Shown here one piece after another: positions 25,453 through 37,438 of a DNA stretch of 64,000 nucleotides; position 1 is the first letter of the stretch; each line of letters starts with the position of its first letter. The DNA is from Arthrobacter sp. efr-133-TYG-118 (lineage in GTDB: Bacteria > Actinomycetota > Actinomycetes > Actinomycetales > Micrococcaceae), in NCBI RefSeq assembly GCF_030209755.1, contig NZ_JARVRH010000009.1, positions 151,713 to 215,712 of the forward strand, given 5' to 3'. The notes under the pieces were generated by a model. The model did no database searches and was not told where the DNA came from. It worked only from the letters and a program-made list of their open reading frames with translations. Both the position numbers and the translations under genes were made by a program.

Positions 25453-25713
25453 TCAGGAGTACCACTGCCACTCAGGCGGTGCCCAGCCTGAGGGAACCTG
25501 ATGGTTGTCCTTAGTACCGCATCTTGCACAGCTGTAGCTTGCCGACGGTGGCCGCAATCCGCTGCCATCGGCCGCATAGACAGCGGGAACATACTCATGG
25601 AAGGTCAAAGGAAACCCTGGACCGCACTGCCCACAGGCCGGCACCCGGGGCGGCGCTGCGGGAACACAGGGACGATAAGTGGCCATTCGATGTCCAGCAC
25701 GGGCAACCGTCAT
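25453..25713 (-). CDS. Small zinc-ribbon-like protein
   Basis: An 86-residue protein. The ATG follows GAGGGAG, which fixes the start. Two Cys-x-x-Cys knuckles, ACGQCG (about 27-32) and CARCG (about 61-65), suit a tetrahedral zinc site. The tail DNHQVPSGWAPPEWQWYS is Trp/Pro-rich. Small proteins with a C-terminal knuckle and this kind of tail occur widely in Micrococcaceae as hypotheticals, to my knowledge without assigned function. It could bind nucleic acid or a partner protein. The following 284 bp (25714-25997) hold no gene that I can support. Confidence 0.6.
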   Translation of the reverse strand: MTVARAGHRMATYRPCVPAAPPRVPACGQCGPGFPLTFHEYVPAVYAADGSGLRPPSASYSCARCGTKDNHQVPSGWAPPEWQWYS

Positions 25714-25997
25714 GTTTCTCCCTCACGTCTTCATCGGTCGGGAATCGGCGTTGGCCAGATCCCGCGTTCAAAGTTCATGCCCGAACGCCCACATCGTTCA
25801 TATGAACCCAATGGGGCAGCCAGCGGGTAGTGGGTCAAACCCTATGTCAGGATTCCCTTAAGGGCCATGGGCAAGCCGGAAAAGATGGTTCGCAATCAGT
25901 TAAGCCGCTAACGGAGGCATCTGTTGCCTGCGTCACATCCTCCGTTTAGTCTTTGTTCCGGGCCGCAGCGTCGCGGTTCATGATCGGAAGAGGACTC

Positions 25998-26303
25998 ATG
26001 ACCGAAAAAATCCGGCTTCTCGTAAAAATGGACATCGATGGTGCCCAGGTCCGCATCTCAGCCCACGGGCATCTAACCTCCCGCAGCCTCCACGCCCTCT
26101 ACGTCGTCGCGAGGCGGGCCAACGCCCTCATGCATGGTCTGGCCCTTGAAATCGACGTTAGCGGAGCAAACGTCGACCGCGCCGCCATGGAAGCGCTCCT
26201 AGGCTGCTCGCAATCCCGCCGTCTTCCGGCCCTGATCGATCCCCAACAGTCAGATGTCAACATCTCGGTCCGGTCATCCGCCGACGCTGTGATGGCCGCC
26301 TGA
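25998..26303 (+). CDS. STAS-like small protein
   Basis: A 101-residue protein. GGAAGAGGA precedes the ATG of MTEKIRLLVKMD; an upstream in-frame ATG lacks a site. The alternating strands and helices, with ALEIDVSGANVDRAAMEALL at about residues 51-70, resemble a STAS domain of the anti-sigma-factor antagonist type, where a Ser or Asp in that loop is phosphorylated. The match is weak and functional assignment is tentative. Its stop codon directly abuts the reading frame of a PAP2 phosphatase remnant, which suggests that a rearrangement joined them. Confidence 0.6.
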   Translation: MTEKIRLLVKMDIDGAQVRISAHGHLTSRSLHALYVVARRANALMHGLALEIDVSGANVDRAAMEALLGCSQSRRLPALIDPQQSDVNISVRSSADAVMAA

Positions 26304-26771
26304 ATCCGGGCGGCGCTGGGGCCGCACATAGTCTCCAAAGCATCACTGCTGGCCTTCGCAACGGGCTGGGTCTACGACGCAGTAACAGAAGCAAATGGCG
26401 TGGCCGCCCTGGACCACCCCGTCCTGGACGCAGCGAAGACCATGCGCAGCCCCGCACTGGACGCTGCAGCCACTGCCTACACCGATTTGGGTGGAGGCAT
26501 CGGGATGCCGATCCTGGCGGCGATCGCCACCGCAGTACTGGTCCTCCGGGCCCGCTCCTGGACCCCGGCGATCCTCATTGTGACTGCAGCAGCCGGCTCC
26601 CTGTTCATGACAATCGCCGGCAAGCAGCTCACCGGTCGCGCCCGGCCCCTGCTCAGCGATGCGGTGCCGCCCTACGAGTATTCCCCCTCGTTTCCCAGCG
26701 GGCATTCGCTGAACTCGTTCGTTCTCGCCGGAATCATCGCCTACCTGGTCGTCCTGCGTTGCCGCAGGTGA
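26304..26771 (+). pseudogene. Remnant of a PAP2-family phosphatase
   Basis: Reading straight on from the upstream stop codon, the frame encodes ATGWVYDAVTEANGVAALDHP, then a PAP2 core with AGKQLTGRARP (first motif) and SPSFPSGHSLNS (second motif). It stops at YLVVLRCRR before the third motif (SRxxxGxH), which holds the nucleophile-partner His. It lacks a plausible start: protein-like sequence begins before the first GTG at 26400. Both ends are therefore missing, and the protein would not be an active lipid or polyprenyl phosphatase. This is a broken gene, not a short functional one. Confidence 0.75.
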
Positions 26772-26796
26772 AGGGAAGGAGCCGAACAAAAGGTAG

Positions 26797-26833
26797 CGTG
26801 ATGGGGCAGACATGCTCCGCCTGCCCCATCACG
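26797..26833. terminator. Terminator hairpin before the hydroxyacid dehydrogenase stop
   Basis: CGTGATGGGGCAG (26797-26809) and CTGCCCCATCACG (26821-26833) form a 13-bp perfect stem, 14 bp beyond the leftward dehydrogenase stop. Confidence 0.65.
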
Positions 26834-26847
26834 TCGTTGGATTGCCG

Positions 26848-27807
26848 CTAATTGATCGGTGCGGGCGGTTGTTCGCCACTGAGCACGGCGAGGGCGTTGT
26901 CGGCGGCGAGCATCGCCATCGCCGTGCGCGTCTCCACTGTGGCGGAGCCCAGATGCGGCACTAGCACCACGTTCTCCAGGTCCAGCAATGCGGGATGGAC
27001 CTGGGGCTCACGCTCGAAGACGTCCAGCCCGGCACCGGCGATGACGCCGTCGCTGAGCGCGGCAGCAAGCGCCGCTTCGTCGATGATCGGTCCGCGCGCG
27101 GTATTGACGAGGTATGCCGAGCTCTTCATCGCCGCGAGTTGTTCCGCGCCGATCAGATGGTGCGTGGCGGGGCCGTAAGGGCAGTGCAGCGAGACGACAT
27201 CGGAAACTGCCAGCAACTCGTCGAGATCGACCCGCCGGGCGCCCAGTTCCGCGGCGATTGCGGGGTCGATCTCGCTGCGCGACTGGTAGACGATTTCCAT
27301 GCCGAAGGCCTTGGCCCGACGTGCGGTCGCCTGGCCGATGCCGCCCATGCCGACGACGCCTAGGGTCTTGCTTTGCAGGCTGGACCCGAGCAGGAAGAAC
27401 ATGCCCCACTTCCACGGCTGACCGGCGCGGATAAGCCGTTCGCCCTCACCCAGCCGGCGGGTTGCCATGAGGATGAGCCCGAAGGCGATGTCGGCGGTTG
27501 CCTCGGTGAGTACACCGGGCGTGTTGGTGGCGACGATGCGGCGTTCGGTGCAGGCCGGCACGTCGATGTTGTCATAGCCCACGGCGACGTTCGCGACGAC
27601 CTTGAGCCGCGGGCCGGCAGCGTCGAGCAGCTCGGCGTCGATGCGTTCGGTGAGCAGGCTTACGACGGCGTCCGCCCCGGCCACGCGGCGCAGGAGCTCC
27701 TCGCGGCCAATCGACTCCGAACCCGTCCAGGCATCGACTTCGTGCTCGGCACGAAGCTTTTCGATCGCGGCGTCGGGCACCCGCCCCGTGACGACTACCC
27801 GGCTCAT
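26848..27807 (-). CDS. D-isomer-specific 2-hydroxyacid dehydrogenase (glyoxylate/hydroxypyruvate reductase-like)
   Basis: A 319-residue NAD(P)-dependent dehydrogenase. The nucleotide-binding site is LGVVGMGGIGQATARRAKAFG (about 147-167). The catalytic Arg, Glu and His are in VNTARGPIIDEAAL, DVFEREPQVHP and VPHLGSATVETR. The ATG overlaps the aminotransferase stop (ATGA), so it is translated after that gene; an alternative GTG five codons earlier is less likely. The pair would deaminate an amino acid to a 2-oxo acid and reduce it to a 2-hydroxy acid, or run the reverse. Serine/hydroxypyruvate/glycerate is one possibility. Confidence 0.92.
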   Translation of the reverse strand: MSRVVVTGRVPDAAIEKLRAEHEVDAWTGSESIGREELLRRVAGADAVVSLLTERIDAELLDAAGPRLKVVANVAVGYDNIDVPACTERRIVATNTPGVLTEATADIAFGLILMATRRLGEGERLIRAGQPWKWGMFFLLGSSLQSKTLGVVGMGGIGQATARRAKAFGMEIVYQSRSEIDPAIAAELGARRVDLDELLAVSDVVSLHCPYGPATHHLIGAEQLAAMKSSAYLVNTARGPIIDEAALAAALSDGVIAGAGLDVFEREPQVHPALLDLENVVLVPHLGSATVETRTAMAMLAADNALAVLSGEQPPAPIN

Positions 27808-29003
27808 GCCGTCTCGATCCACTTGCGCAGGCGGCCGAGACCGTCGTTGATGTCTGGCACCTCGATGCCCGAATAGGCGAGCCGGATGTACTGCCGCTCC
27901 TCACCGGGCAGGCGCCGGCCGAAGTGTTCACGAGTGCAGAAGGAGACGCCCGTCTGGTACAGGGCATCTGTGGCGAAATCTCCGACTGCCGTGTAACCCA
28001 AGCGCTCCATAACCTCGGTGACATCGGGGAACAGGTAGAACGTCGACTGCGGCACGGCGACATGCATGCCGGGGATGTCATTCACGAGCTCGCATGCGGC
28101 ATCCCGGCGCTCGCGCAGCACGTCGAGCATCCGCTGCACAGGTTCCTGGGGACCTCGGAGCGCTTCGATTCCGGCCCACTGCACATAATGCGTCGTGCAG
28201 GACTCATCGTTGGTGTTGAGCGTGCTGAGCACCTTGGCGATCTCGAGCGGGGCAACGGCGCAGCCGAGGCGTGAGCCGGTCATCGCGAACTTCTTACTGA
28301 ACGTGTAGAGGATGACGGTCCGCTCAGCCATGCCGGGAAGCGATGCGATCGAGCTCGAGACCCCCTCATAGCGGGTCTCGAAGTAGGCCTCGTCGGAGAG
28401 CACCCAGAGGTCGTGTTCCATTGCGAGCTGTGCGATGGCCTCCCGCTCGGCCGCCGTCGACTCCGCCGAGATGGGGTTCTGCAGGTCGTTGTAGATGATG
28501 GCGACCGTGTTCGGGGTGATTGACGCGCGGATCTGGTCGAGGTCGATCGCGAAGCCCGTGCTCGTGGGCACGTAACGGTAGGGCACGGCGGTTCCGCCGA
28601 GGTACTCGATCTGCGATTCGTAGATCGGGAAGCCGGGGTTGGGGTAGAGCACGTCCTGGCCGGGGTTCATGACCGCCTGCAGGAATTTCGTGATGACGGG
28701 CTTGCCACCTGTCATCACCACCACGTTGTCGGGGGAGAACGTGATCCCGCGGCGCGAGCCGAGGTCCTCGGCGAGGGCTTCGCGCAGTTGCGGGATGCCG
28801 GGACCGGGGCAGTATCCCGTGTAGCCGTCGGCAATCGCCCTGTTCATCGCCTCCACGATGTGCGGGGCCGTCGGGATGTTGATGTCGCCAAGATGAAAGG
28901 GGTACACACTGTTCCCCTTCGCTTTCCAGGCGGCTGCGGCCTGGGCGACGCTGAAGGCGGTTTCGGTGCCCAGACGTTCAAGCCGGTGCGCGAGTTGCTG
29001 CAT
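27804..29003 (-). CDS. Class I/II PLP-dependent aminotransferase
   Basis: A 399-residue fold-type I aminotransferase of the aspartate-transaminase group. GDINIPTAPHIVEAM and YTGYCPGPGIPQLREALA form the N-terminal arm. The cofactor pocket has NDLQNPISAEST (Asn) and VLSDEAYFE (Asp, Tyr), and the PLP lysine is in YTFSKKFAMTGSRLG (about 244). ERQYIRLAYSG near the C-terminus holds the substrate carboxylate Arg. It is co-transcribed and translationally coupled with the hydroxyacid dehydrogenase. A TAATATATCA box close to the GntR/FCD operator pattern lies 64 bp upstream, so it may join the betaine/one-carbon regulon. Confidence 0.92.
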   Translation of the reverse strand: MQQLAHRLERLGTETAFSVAQAAAAWKAKGNSVYPFHLGDINIPTAPHIVEAMNRAIADGYTGYCPGPGIPQLREALAEDLGSRRGITFSPDNVVVMTGGKPVITKFLQAVMNPGQDVLYPNPGFPIYESQIEYLGGTAVPYRYVPTSTGFAIDLDQIRASITPNTVAIIYNDLQNPISAESTAAEREAIAQLAMEHDLWVLSDEAYFETRYEGVSSSIASLPGMAERTVILYTFSKKFAMTGSRLGCAVAPLEIAKVLSTLNTNDESCTTHYVQWAGIEALRGPQEPVQRMLDVLRERRDAACELVNDIPGMHVAVPQSTFYLFPDVTEVMERLGYTAVGDFATDALYQTGVSFCTREHFGRRLPGEERQYIRLAYSGIEVPDINDGLGRLRKWIETA

Positions 29004-29066
29004 ACTGTTCCACTCCTCGTTGAGTTGACGATCGATTCTCCGGCGAATTCAGATCAAGTTCGGGAC

Positions 29067-29076
29067 TAATATATCA
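29067..29076. promoter_or_regulatory. Possible GntR/FCD box upstream of the aminotransferase
   Basis: TAATATATCA differs by one base from the TGATATATCA boxes at 32225 and 38200. A related AAGATATACG follows at 29088-29097. Confidence 0.4.
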
Positions 29077-29257
29077 AACCACGAATTAAGATATACGAAT
29101 AGTGCCAAGGGGAACAAGGGTTCTTCCTTACGAGTCAACCCGTCCTCTGGCGTGAGGTCTAAGACGGGCGTACCGTCGGTTAAACCCACGCGGTAGCAGC
29201 GAAAGGCAGCCCGCGCCCCGCGCGGCACATAAATGCGCTCGTTTGAAGGAGCCGGCA

Positions 29258-31414
29258 GTGGCTGGATGGAATGCTGACACGGCGGCTGGACCCCTGGGGT
29301 CAGGCACAGTGACTTTGGTCGAAGGATCATCCTTCTGCATTTCATCGGCCAACGGAGACATCCATCCCGAACTCCCGCACGGGGTCTTCCACCTGGATAC
29401 TCGCATCCTGTCCCGCTGGAATCTAACCATCAACGGCAAGCCCCTCGAACCCCTGGCTGCCGAGACGAAGGAACCGTATCGGGCCATATTCGCTGGCCGC
29501 CTGCAGCTCTCGGATGGGTATGCGGACAGTCCATTGATCGTGGAACGGCTGCGTGAGGTGGGGGCAGGGATCCGGGAGCGGATCACCATCCGCAATTACT
29601 CGGCGGAGCCTGCTGAGTGCAAGATTGTGCTTGCCGTCGAAGCGGATTTCGCCGATTTGTTCGAAGTGAAAGAGGCACGAATCCAACGACGATGGACTGA
29701 GACACGCGATCAGGACGGCGACTCGCTGGAAATCCAAGCCACGTGGCACGACGTCCGGAAGGGCGTCGTCGTCACGGCGGATGGGGCCAAAGCCGCAGGT
29801 GAGGGGCTGACATTCGAGATAGTGGTCCCTCCCTACGGGTACTGGAGTACCCGATTGAATGTTGTACCCACGGACAATGGTGCTCGTCCCGACGCGCCAT
29901 TTGTCCATCCGGCTCCTGGCGAAATGTCTCCTAGTGACCGGCGCCGTCAAGAGTGGGTGGCGAAGATTCCGGCACTGCAAATGGGCAACCTTTCCATCCA
30001 GCGGACGCTGCGGCGAAGCTACGACGACTTGGGAGCGCTTAGAATCGAGGACCCTGGGCATCCAGAGCGCGTGGTCGTCGCTGCCGGAGCGCCGTGGTTC
30101 ATGACTCTGTTCGGTCGCGATTCGCTGTGGGCTTCGGAAATGTCGCTTCCAGTGGACCCTTCCCTGGCCCTGGGCACTCTGAAGACCCTGGCTGACCACC
30201 AGGGCAGCGTCGTGGACGTGATGAGCGAAGAGGAGCCCGGCAAGATCCTGCACGAGGTACGGCTCGATGTCTCCAGCGGGCTGGCGCTTGGCGGCAAATC
30301 CACCTACTACGGAAGCGTCGACGCAACTCCGCTGTTCGTGGTCGTGCTGGGTTCCGTCAGTCGCTGGGGTTTTGACAAAGCGACCATCGCCGCCCTGTTG
30401 CCCAACGCGGACCGCGCCTTGGAGTGGATCCGGGAATACGGGGACCGGGATGGGGACGGATTTGTCGAGTATGAGCGCCTCAACGATCACGGGTTGGTCA
30501 ACCAAGGATGGAAGGACTCCTGGGACGGCATCAACTTCGCCGACGGAACCCTCGCGGAACCGCCGATCGCCCTGTGCGAGGTCCAGGCCTACGTCCACGG
30601 CGCATACGTGGCGCGCTCCTGGATGGCGTACGACGCCGGCGATCTCGCCTTGGCAGCCGAGCTTCGAGACCGGGCCGCGAAACTGAAGCAGCAGTTCAAC
30701 GAACAGTTCTGGCTGCCCGACAAAGGCTACTACGCCGTTGCGCTCGACCGCGATAAGCGGCCGGTGGACGCCTGCGCGTCCAATATGGGCCACTGCCTCT
30801 GGTTCGGCCTTGTGGATGAGGACAAGGCGCCACAAATGGTCGAGCGTCTGATGTCCCCGGAGATGTTCAGCGGATGGGGAGTGCGGACCTTGGCCAGCGA
30901 CATGCGGGCCTATAACCCTGCCAGCTATCACAACGGGTCGGTCTGGCCCCACGACAATGCGCTCATTGTGGCTGGGCTGCTCCGATATGGGTTTGTGGAA
31001 GAAGCACAGCGGATAGCCACTGCACTGCTGGAGGCGGCCGAATACTCGGGCGGCCGACTGCCCGAGCTATTCTGCGGCTTCAGCCGCGACCAGTTTGCCG
31101 AACCCGTGCCCTACCCCACGGCTTGTTCTCCACAGGCTTGGGCCGCGACCACACCAATCCTGCTGGTGACCAGCCTGATGCGCTACGACGCACACATTTC
31201 CCAAGGGGGGCTATGGCTGGACCCTGTCCTGCCGGATTCCTACGGCGAACTGCACATCACGAACGCGCCTATGGGCTCCGGCCGGATCACCATCGACATA
31301 TCCGGTTCAGCCGCCTCCGTTCAGGGCGTGCCGGAGGGCTTGGTGCTCCACCGCGGGCAACGGCCGTGGATAACCGATCTCGTGGAGCAAGCCAAACTGC
31401 GTCCGGAAAAATAG
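29258..31414 (+). CDS. Glycogen-debranching / amylo-alpha-1,6-glucosidase family protein
   Basis: A 718-residue cytosolic glycoside hydrolase. The N-terminal debranching domain (about 1-220) contains SSANGDIHPELPHGVFHLDTR. The (alpha/alpha)6 catalytic barrel follows with GRDSLWASEMSLPVDPSLAL, DVMSEEEPGKILHEVR, DGDGFVEYERLNDHGLVNQG with KDSWDG, and PASYHNGSVWPHDNALI. This architecture matches actinobacterial amylo-alpha-1,6-glucosidases of the GH15-like clan. The GTG start is chosen because GAAGGAG is 6 bases before it; a TTG five codons earlier lies on the ribosome site. It stands alone between two unrelated units, so its substrate (glycogen, trehalose-linked or other alpha-glucan) is inferred only from family. 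Confidence 0.9.
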   Translation: MAGWNADTAAGPLGSGTVTLVEGSSFCISSANGDIHPELPHGVFHLDTRILSRWNLTINGKPLEPLAAETKEPYRAIFAGRLQLSDGYADSPLIVERLREVGAGIRERITIRNYSAEPAECKIVLAVEADFADLFEVKEARIQRRWTETRDQDGDSLEIQATWHDVRKGVVVTADGAKAAGEGLTFEIVVPPYGYWSTRLNVVPTDNGARPDAPFVHPAPGEMSPSDRRRQEWVAKIPALQMGNLSIQRTLRRSYDDLGALRIEDPGHPERVVVAAGAPWFMTLFGRDSLWASEMSLPVDPSLALGTLKTLADHQGSVVDVMSEEEPGKILHEVRLDVSSGLALGGKSTYYGSVDATPLFVVVLGSVSRWGFDKATIAALLPNADRALEWIREYGDRDGDGFVEYERLNDHGLVNQGWKDSWDGINFADGTLAEPPIALCEVQAYVHGAYVARSWMAYDAGDLALAAELRDRAAKLKQQFNEQFWLPDKGYYAVALDRDKRPVDACASNMGHCLWFGLVDEDKAPQMVERLMSPEMFSGWGVRTLASDMRAYNPASYHNGSVWPHDNALIVAGLLRYGFVEEAQRIATALLEAAEYSGGRLPELFCGFSRDQFAEPVPYPTACSPQAWAATTPILLVTSLMRYDAHISQGGLWLDPVLPDSYGELHITNAPMGSGRITIDISGSAASVQGVPEGLVLHRGQRPWITDLVEQAKLRPEK

Positions 31415-31466
31415 GCCGCGGGAGACCTAACGACGGCGGCGGCACGCTGGGCCGGAGTGGTCTTCT

Positions 31467-32150
31467 TTACGCAGCAAACAGCGCTGAACGGACGGCCTTT
31501 TCGAAGCCGTCGACGTGAATTCGCGCCAGTTCTGCAGCCCTGGCCTCGTCGCCGTCGATCACCGCACCGAGAAGATCAAGGTGTTCATGAACGTGGCGGG
31601 AAAGATCAGGCAGGCGATCGAGGACCATGCACCAGATCCGCGTCGCCAGGTTGTCGTAGCGGATCAGCACATCCTCCAAGTGCGGATTTGCCGCTGCCGC
31701 ATAGATCCCCTGGTGCACGCGGGCATCAAGACGGAGCGTCTCCACCACGGAGGCGCCGTTGACCTCGAATGACTCCACCGCACGCATCACAGAGCGCAGG
31801 CGCTCCCTGGTTGCCGGCGTCGCAACCCGCGCCGCCCGCGCAGCCGCCAGGGGCTCGAGCTGGGCGCGAATCTCCGATATAAACGCCAGATCTGTCACCT
31901 CAACGCGGGTGGCGAAGGTTCCCCTTCGCGGATAGCTGATGACCAAGCGGTCCAATTCGAGGCGCTTCAATGCTTCCCTCACGGGAGTGCGCCCTATGCC
32001 AAGGTCCCTCGCCAGCGCGTCGTCGTTCAACAAGTCGCCCGGCTTGATGTCCAGCGTCAGGAGCCTGTCGCGTATCCGCTCGTAGGCCACCTCAGCCAGG
32101 GACCTCGGACCGGCGGCATCCACTACTACTTCCAGCGCTTCAAATACCAC
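31467..32150 (-). CDS. GntR/FCD-family regulator 1
   Basis: A 227-residue regulator starting at GTG with GAAAGG upstream. The winged helix (about 15-80) contains LARDLGIGRTPVREALKRLE and SYPRRGTFATRVEV. The FCD ligand domain has the metal-site residues Asp and His in LRLDARVHQGIY and further His in HPHLEDVL-like and HVHEHLDLLGAV segments. It is divergent from purU across 119 bp carrying a CTGATATATCAG box. It is clearly paralogous to the regulator at 37439-38185, with the same RYDNLATRIW block, so the two probably read the same or overlapping operators. Confidence 0.93.
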   Translation of the reverse strand: MVFEALEVVVDAAGPRSLAEVAYERIRDRLLTLDIKPGDLLNDDALARDLGIGRTPVREALKRLELDRLVISYPRRGTFATRVEVTDLAFISEIRAQLEPLAAARAARVATPATRERLRSVMRAVESFEVNGASVVETLRLDARVHQGIYAAAANPHLEDVLIRYDNLATRIWCMVLDRLPDLSRHVHEHLDLLGAVIDGDEARAAELARIHVDGFEKAVRSALFAA

Positions 32151-32223
32151 GGTACCGACCTTTCGCGTCCAGCCAAGCGGACTATTGACCTTACTCGAAC
32201 TCCAGTATACGCTAGTTCCCAGT

Positions 32224-32235
32224 CTGATATATCAG
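32224..32235. promoter_or_regulatory. GntR/FCD operator between regulator 1 and purU
   Basis: CTGATATATCAG is a perfect 12-bp palindrome, with a half-related AAATATATCT at 32248-32257 directly before the purU ribosome site. It could repress both divergent genes. Confidence 0.65.
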
Positions 32236-32269
32236 TAACTGACTTGAAAATATATCTTAAGGAGGAGAC

Positions 32270-35738
<3,469 letters not shown>

Positions 35739-35761
35739 CACCACGGGCCATCCAAAGGCAT

Positions 35762-35805
35762 GCGGCCCGGACTCATCCTCGCAACCAGAGTCCGGGCCGC
35801 TGCTT
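35762..35805 (+). terminator. Intrinsic terminator after dimethylglycine oxidase
   Basis: GCGGCCCGGACTC (35762-35774) and GAGTCCGGGCCGC (35788-35800) form a 13-bp perfect stem followed by TGCTTTT, the most conventional rho-independent terminator in the window. fchA must therefore use read-through or its own promoter. Confidence 0.85.
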
Positions 35806-35873
35806 TTCCCTCGACTCTTCTACCGCCCCAGCTCTCCAAGCCCAGCCTCGGAAGACACAGCCCAGGAAAACCC

Positions 35874-36500
35874 ATGATCAGTTCAGAAACAATCAACAAT
35901 TACCTCACCAGGCTTGCTTCACGTCAGCCCACCCCCGGCGGAGGCGCAGCCGCTGCGCTTCACGCCGCCCAAGGTGCCGCCCTCGTTGCCATGGTCGCCA
36001 GGTACACCACGGGCGCCAAATACGAGCAACACGCCGCACTGGTCTCAAGGATCATCGCGGCCGCCGACGCACTCGTGGACGAAGCCCTGCGACTTGCGGA
36101 CGCCGACGAACTAGCCTTCCAGGGTGTCATCGATTCCTACAAGCTGTCCTCCGGGACCGAGGCCCTCAACGAAGCGCGGTCGGCCGCCATCCAGGATGCC
36201 CTCGTTCACGCTGCACAGACCCCGGCACAGCTGGTCACGGTCTCAGGAGCCATCGTCGAACTGGCCACGGAACTGTTCGACGCCGCAAACGCCAACGTGA
36301 TCAGCGACGTCGCCGCCGCCGCGGACGCCGCCCGCGCGGCCGCCACCACCGCGCGGGTCAACATCGACATCAACATTGTGGCCATCAAGGACACCGAAGC
36401 CCGTTCCCGGCTTGCCCAGCAGACCGACGGGATCGAAGAGAAGGTCGTCCTGGCAGCAGACTCGCTCGCGAAGCGCGTACGCGAAAGGATCCTCGGTTGA
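35874..36500 (+). CDS. fchA: Methenyltetrahydrofolate cyclohydrolase (FchA/FTCD cyclodeaminase-like)
   Basis: A 208-residue, mostly helical protein of the formiminotransferase-cyclodeaminase family. RQPTPGGGAAAALHAAQGAALVAM (about 19-42, quoted in part) is the signature folate-binding glycine loop, and AAAADAARAAATTARVNIDIN is the helical bundle end. It converts 5,10-methenyl-THF to 10-formyl-THF. The ATG follows CAGGAAA; an upstream in-frame ATG lies in the preceding terminator stem and is rejected. It overlaps folD by 3 bases (TTGA). A dedicated cyclohydrolase next to folD is notable because that FolD appears to lack the lysine needed for this reaction. Confidence 0.92.
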   Translation: MISSETINNYLTRLASRQPTPGGGAAAALHAAQGAALVAMVARYTTGAKYEQHAALVSRIIAAADALVDEALRLADADELAFQGVIDSYKLSSGTEALNEARSAAIQDALVHAAQTPAQLVTVSGAIVELATELFDAANANVISDVAAAADAARAAATTARVNIDINIVAIKDTEARSRLAQQTDGIEEKVVLAADSLAKRVRERILG

Positions 36501-37372
36501 GCGCCACCCTGCTTTCCGGCAAACCGCTGGCCGCACTCATCCAGCAAAGGGCCCGGGATGAGGCACGGAACCTCGAAAACGACGGACTGCGCCCGGTCCT
36601 CGCGGTGGTCGTAGCAACCGACGACGACTCCACGCATTGGTACGTCCGCTCCATCGAGCGCGCGGCCGAACGAGCGGGAATCGGCTGCCGGATTCTCGAC
36701 CTTGGCCACGACGCCACCGAGCAAGTCCTGGCCGGCGTCCTGAAACACCTCAGCACGGAACCCTCCGTCAACGGAATCATCCTGCAGACACCCCTGCCCG
36801 CCGGGGTCAGGACCGACGCCCTGGTCAGCCACATCGCACCGGAAAAGGACATCGACGGCGCGAACCCGCTCAGCCTCGGCCGGCTGGCCGTGGGGCAACC
36901 CGCCTTCGCACCCGCCACCGCCCGGGCCGTCGTCGAGATCCTCGACCACTACGACATCCCGGTGGCGGGCCAAAACGTCGTCGTCATCGGCCGTTCCGCC
37001 GTGGTGGGCAAACCGCTTTCACTGCTCCTGCTGGAACGCGACGCCGCCATCACCGTCTGCCATTCCAAGTCGGGTCCGCTCGAGAGATACACAGAGACTG
37101 CCGACATCGTCGTCGTCGCAGCCGGGCGGACCGGCCTGCTCACCGGCACCCATGTTTCCTCCCGATCGGTAGTGATCGACGTCGGCACGAACGTCCTTCC
37201 CGACGGATCCCTCGTGGGGGACGTGGAAGAAGCCAGCGTCCTGGGCATCGCCGCAGCACTGACGCCCGTTCCCGGCGGCGTCGGCACGGTCACCACATCG
37301 CTGCTGCTCCTGCACACTGCCGAGGCCGCCCGTGAACAGTCCCGCTCTTTGGTTCCCGGACCCGTCGGCTGA
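36497..37372 (+). CDS. folD: Methylene-THF dehydrogenase (FolD family), cyclohydrolase lysine replaced
   Basis: A 291-residue FolD-family protein starting at TTG coupled to the fchA stop. The folate site has GIILQTPLP (Gln) and PEKDIDGANP (Asp). The NADP site is VVIGRSAVVGKPLSLLLLE, and LTPVPGGVGTVTTSLLL closes the domain. The family's Y-x-x-x-K reads YVRSI: Tyr49 is present, but the catalytic Lys (Lys56 in the human enzyme) is Ile53. Changing that Lys in the human enzyme abolishes cyclohydrolase while keeping dehydrogenase activity. The protein therefore is probably a dehydrogenase only, with FchA doing the second step. Both serve the oxidation of methylene-THF made by dimethylglycine oxidase. 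Confidence 0.93.
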   Translation: MSATLLSGKPLAALIQQRARDEARNLENDGLRPVLAVVVATDDDSTHWYVRSIERAAERAGIGCRILDLGHDATEQVLAGVLKHLSTEPSVNGIILQTPLPAGVRTDALVSHIAPEKDIDGANPLSLGRLAVGQPAFAPATARAVVEILDHYDIPVAGQNVVVIGRSAVVGKPLSLLLLERDAAITVCHSKSGPLERYTETADIVVVAAGRTGLLTGTHVSSRSVVIDVGTNVLPDGSLVGDVEEASVLGIAAALTPVPGGVGTVTTSLLLLHTAEAAREQSRSLVPGPVG

Positions 37373-37387
37373 CGCAAGGGCAAAACC

Positions 37388-37420
37388 ATGCCCGGCTCCG
37401 AGGGAAACGGTGCCGGGCAT
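37388..37420. terminator. Bidirectional hairpin between folD and GntR regulator 2
   Basis: ATGCCCGGC (37388-37396) and GCCGGGCAT (37412-37420) pair perfectly. The convergent genes end on either side and a CAGTTTTGC stretch follows at 37431. Confidence 0.6.
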
Positions 37421-37438
37421 CCGGGACACTCAGTTTTG

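Noticed and set aside
29423..30952. A 509-codon open frame on the minus strand
   Set aside because: It lies wholly antisense to the debranching-enzyme gene, whose motifs are clear. Its translation shows no domain pattern, and long antisense frames are common in high-GC coding DNA.
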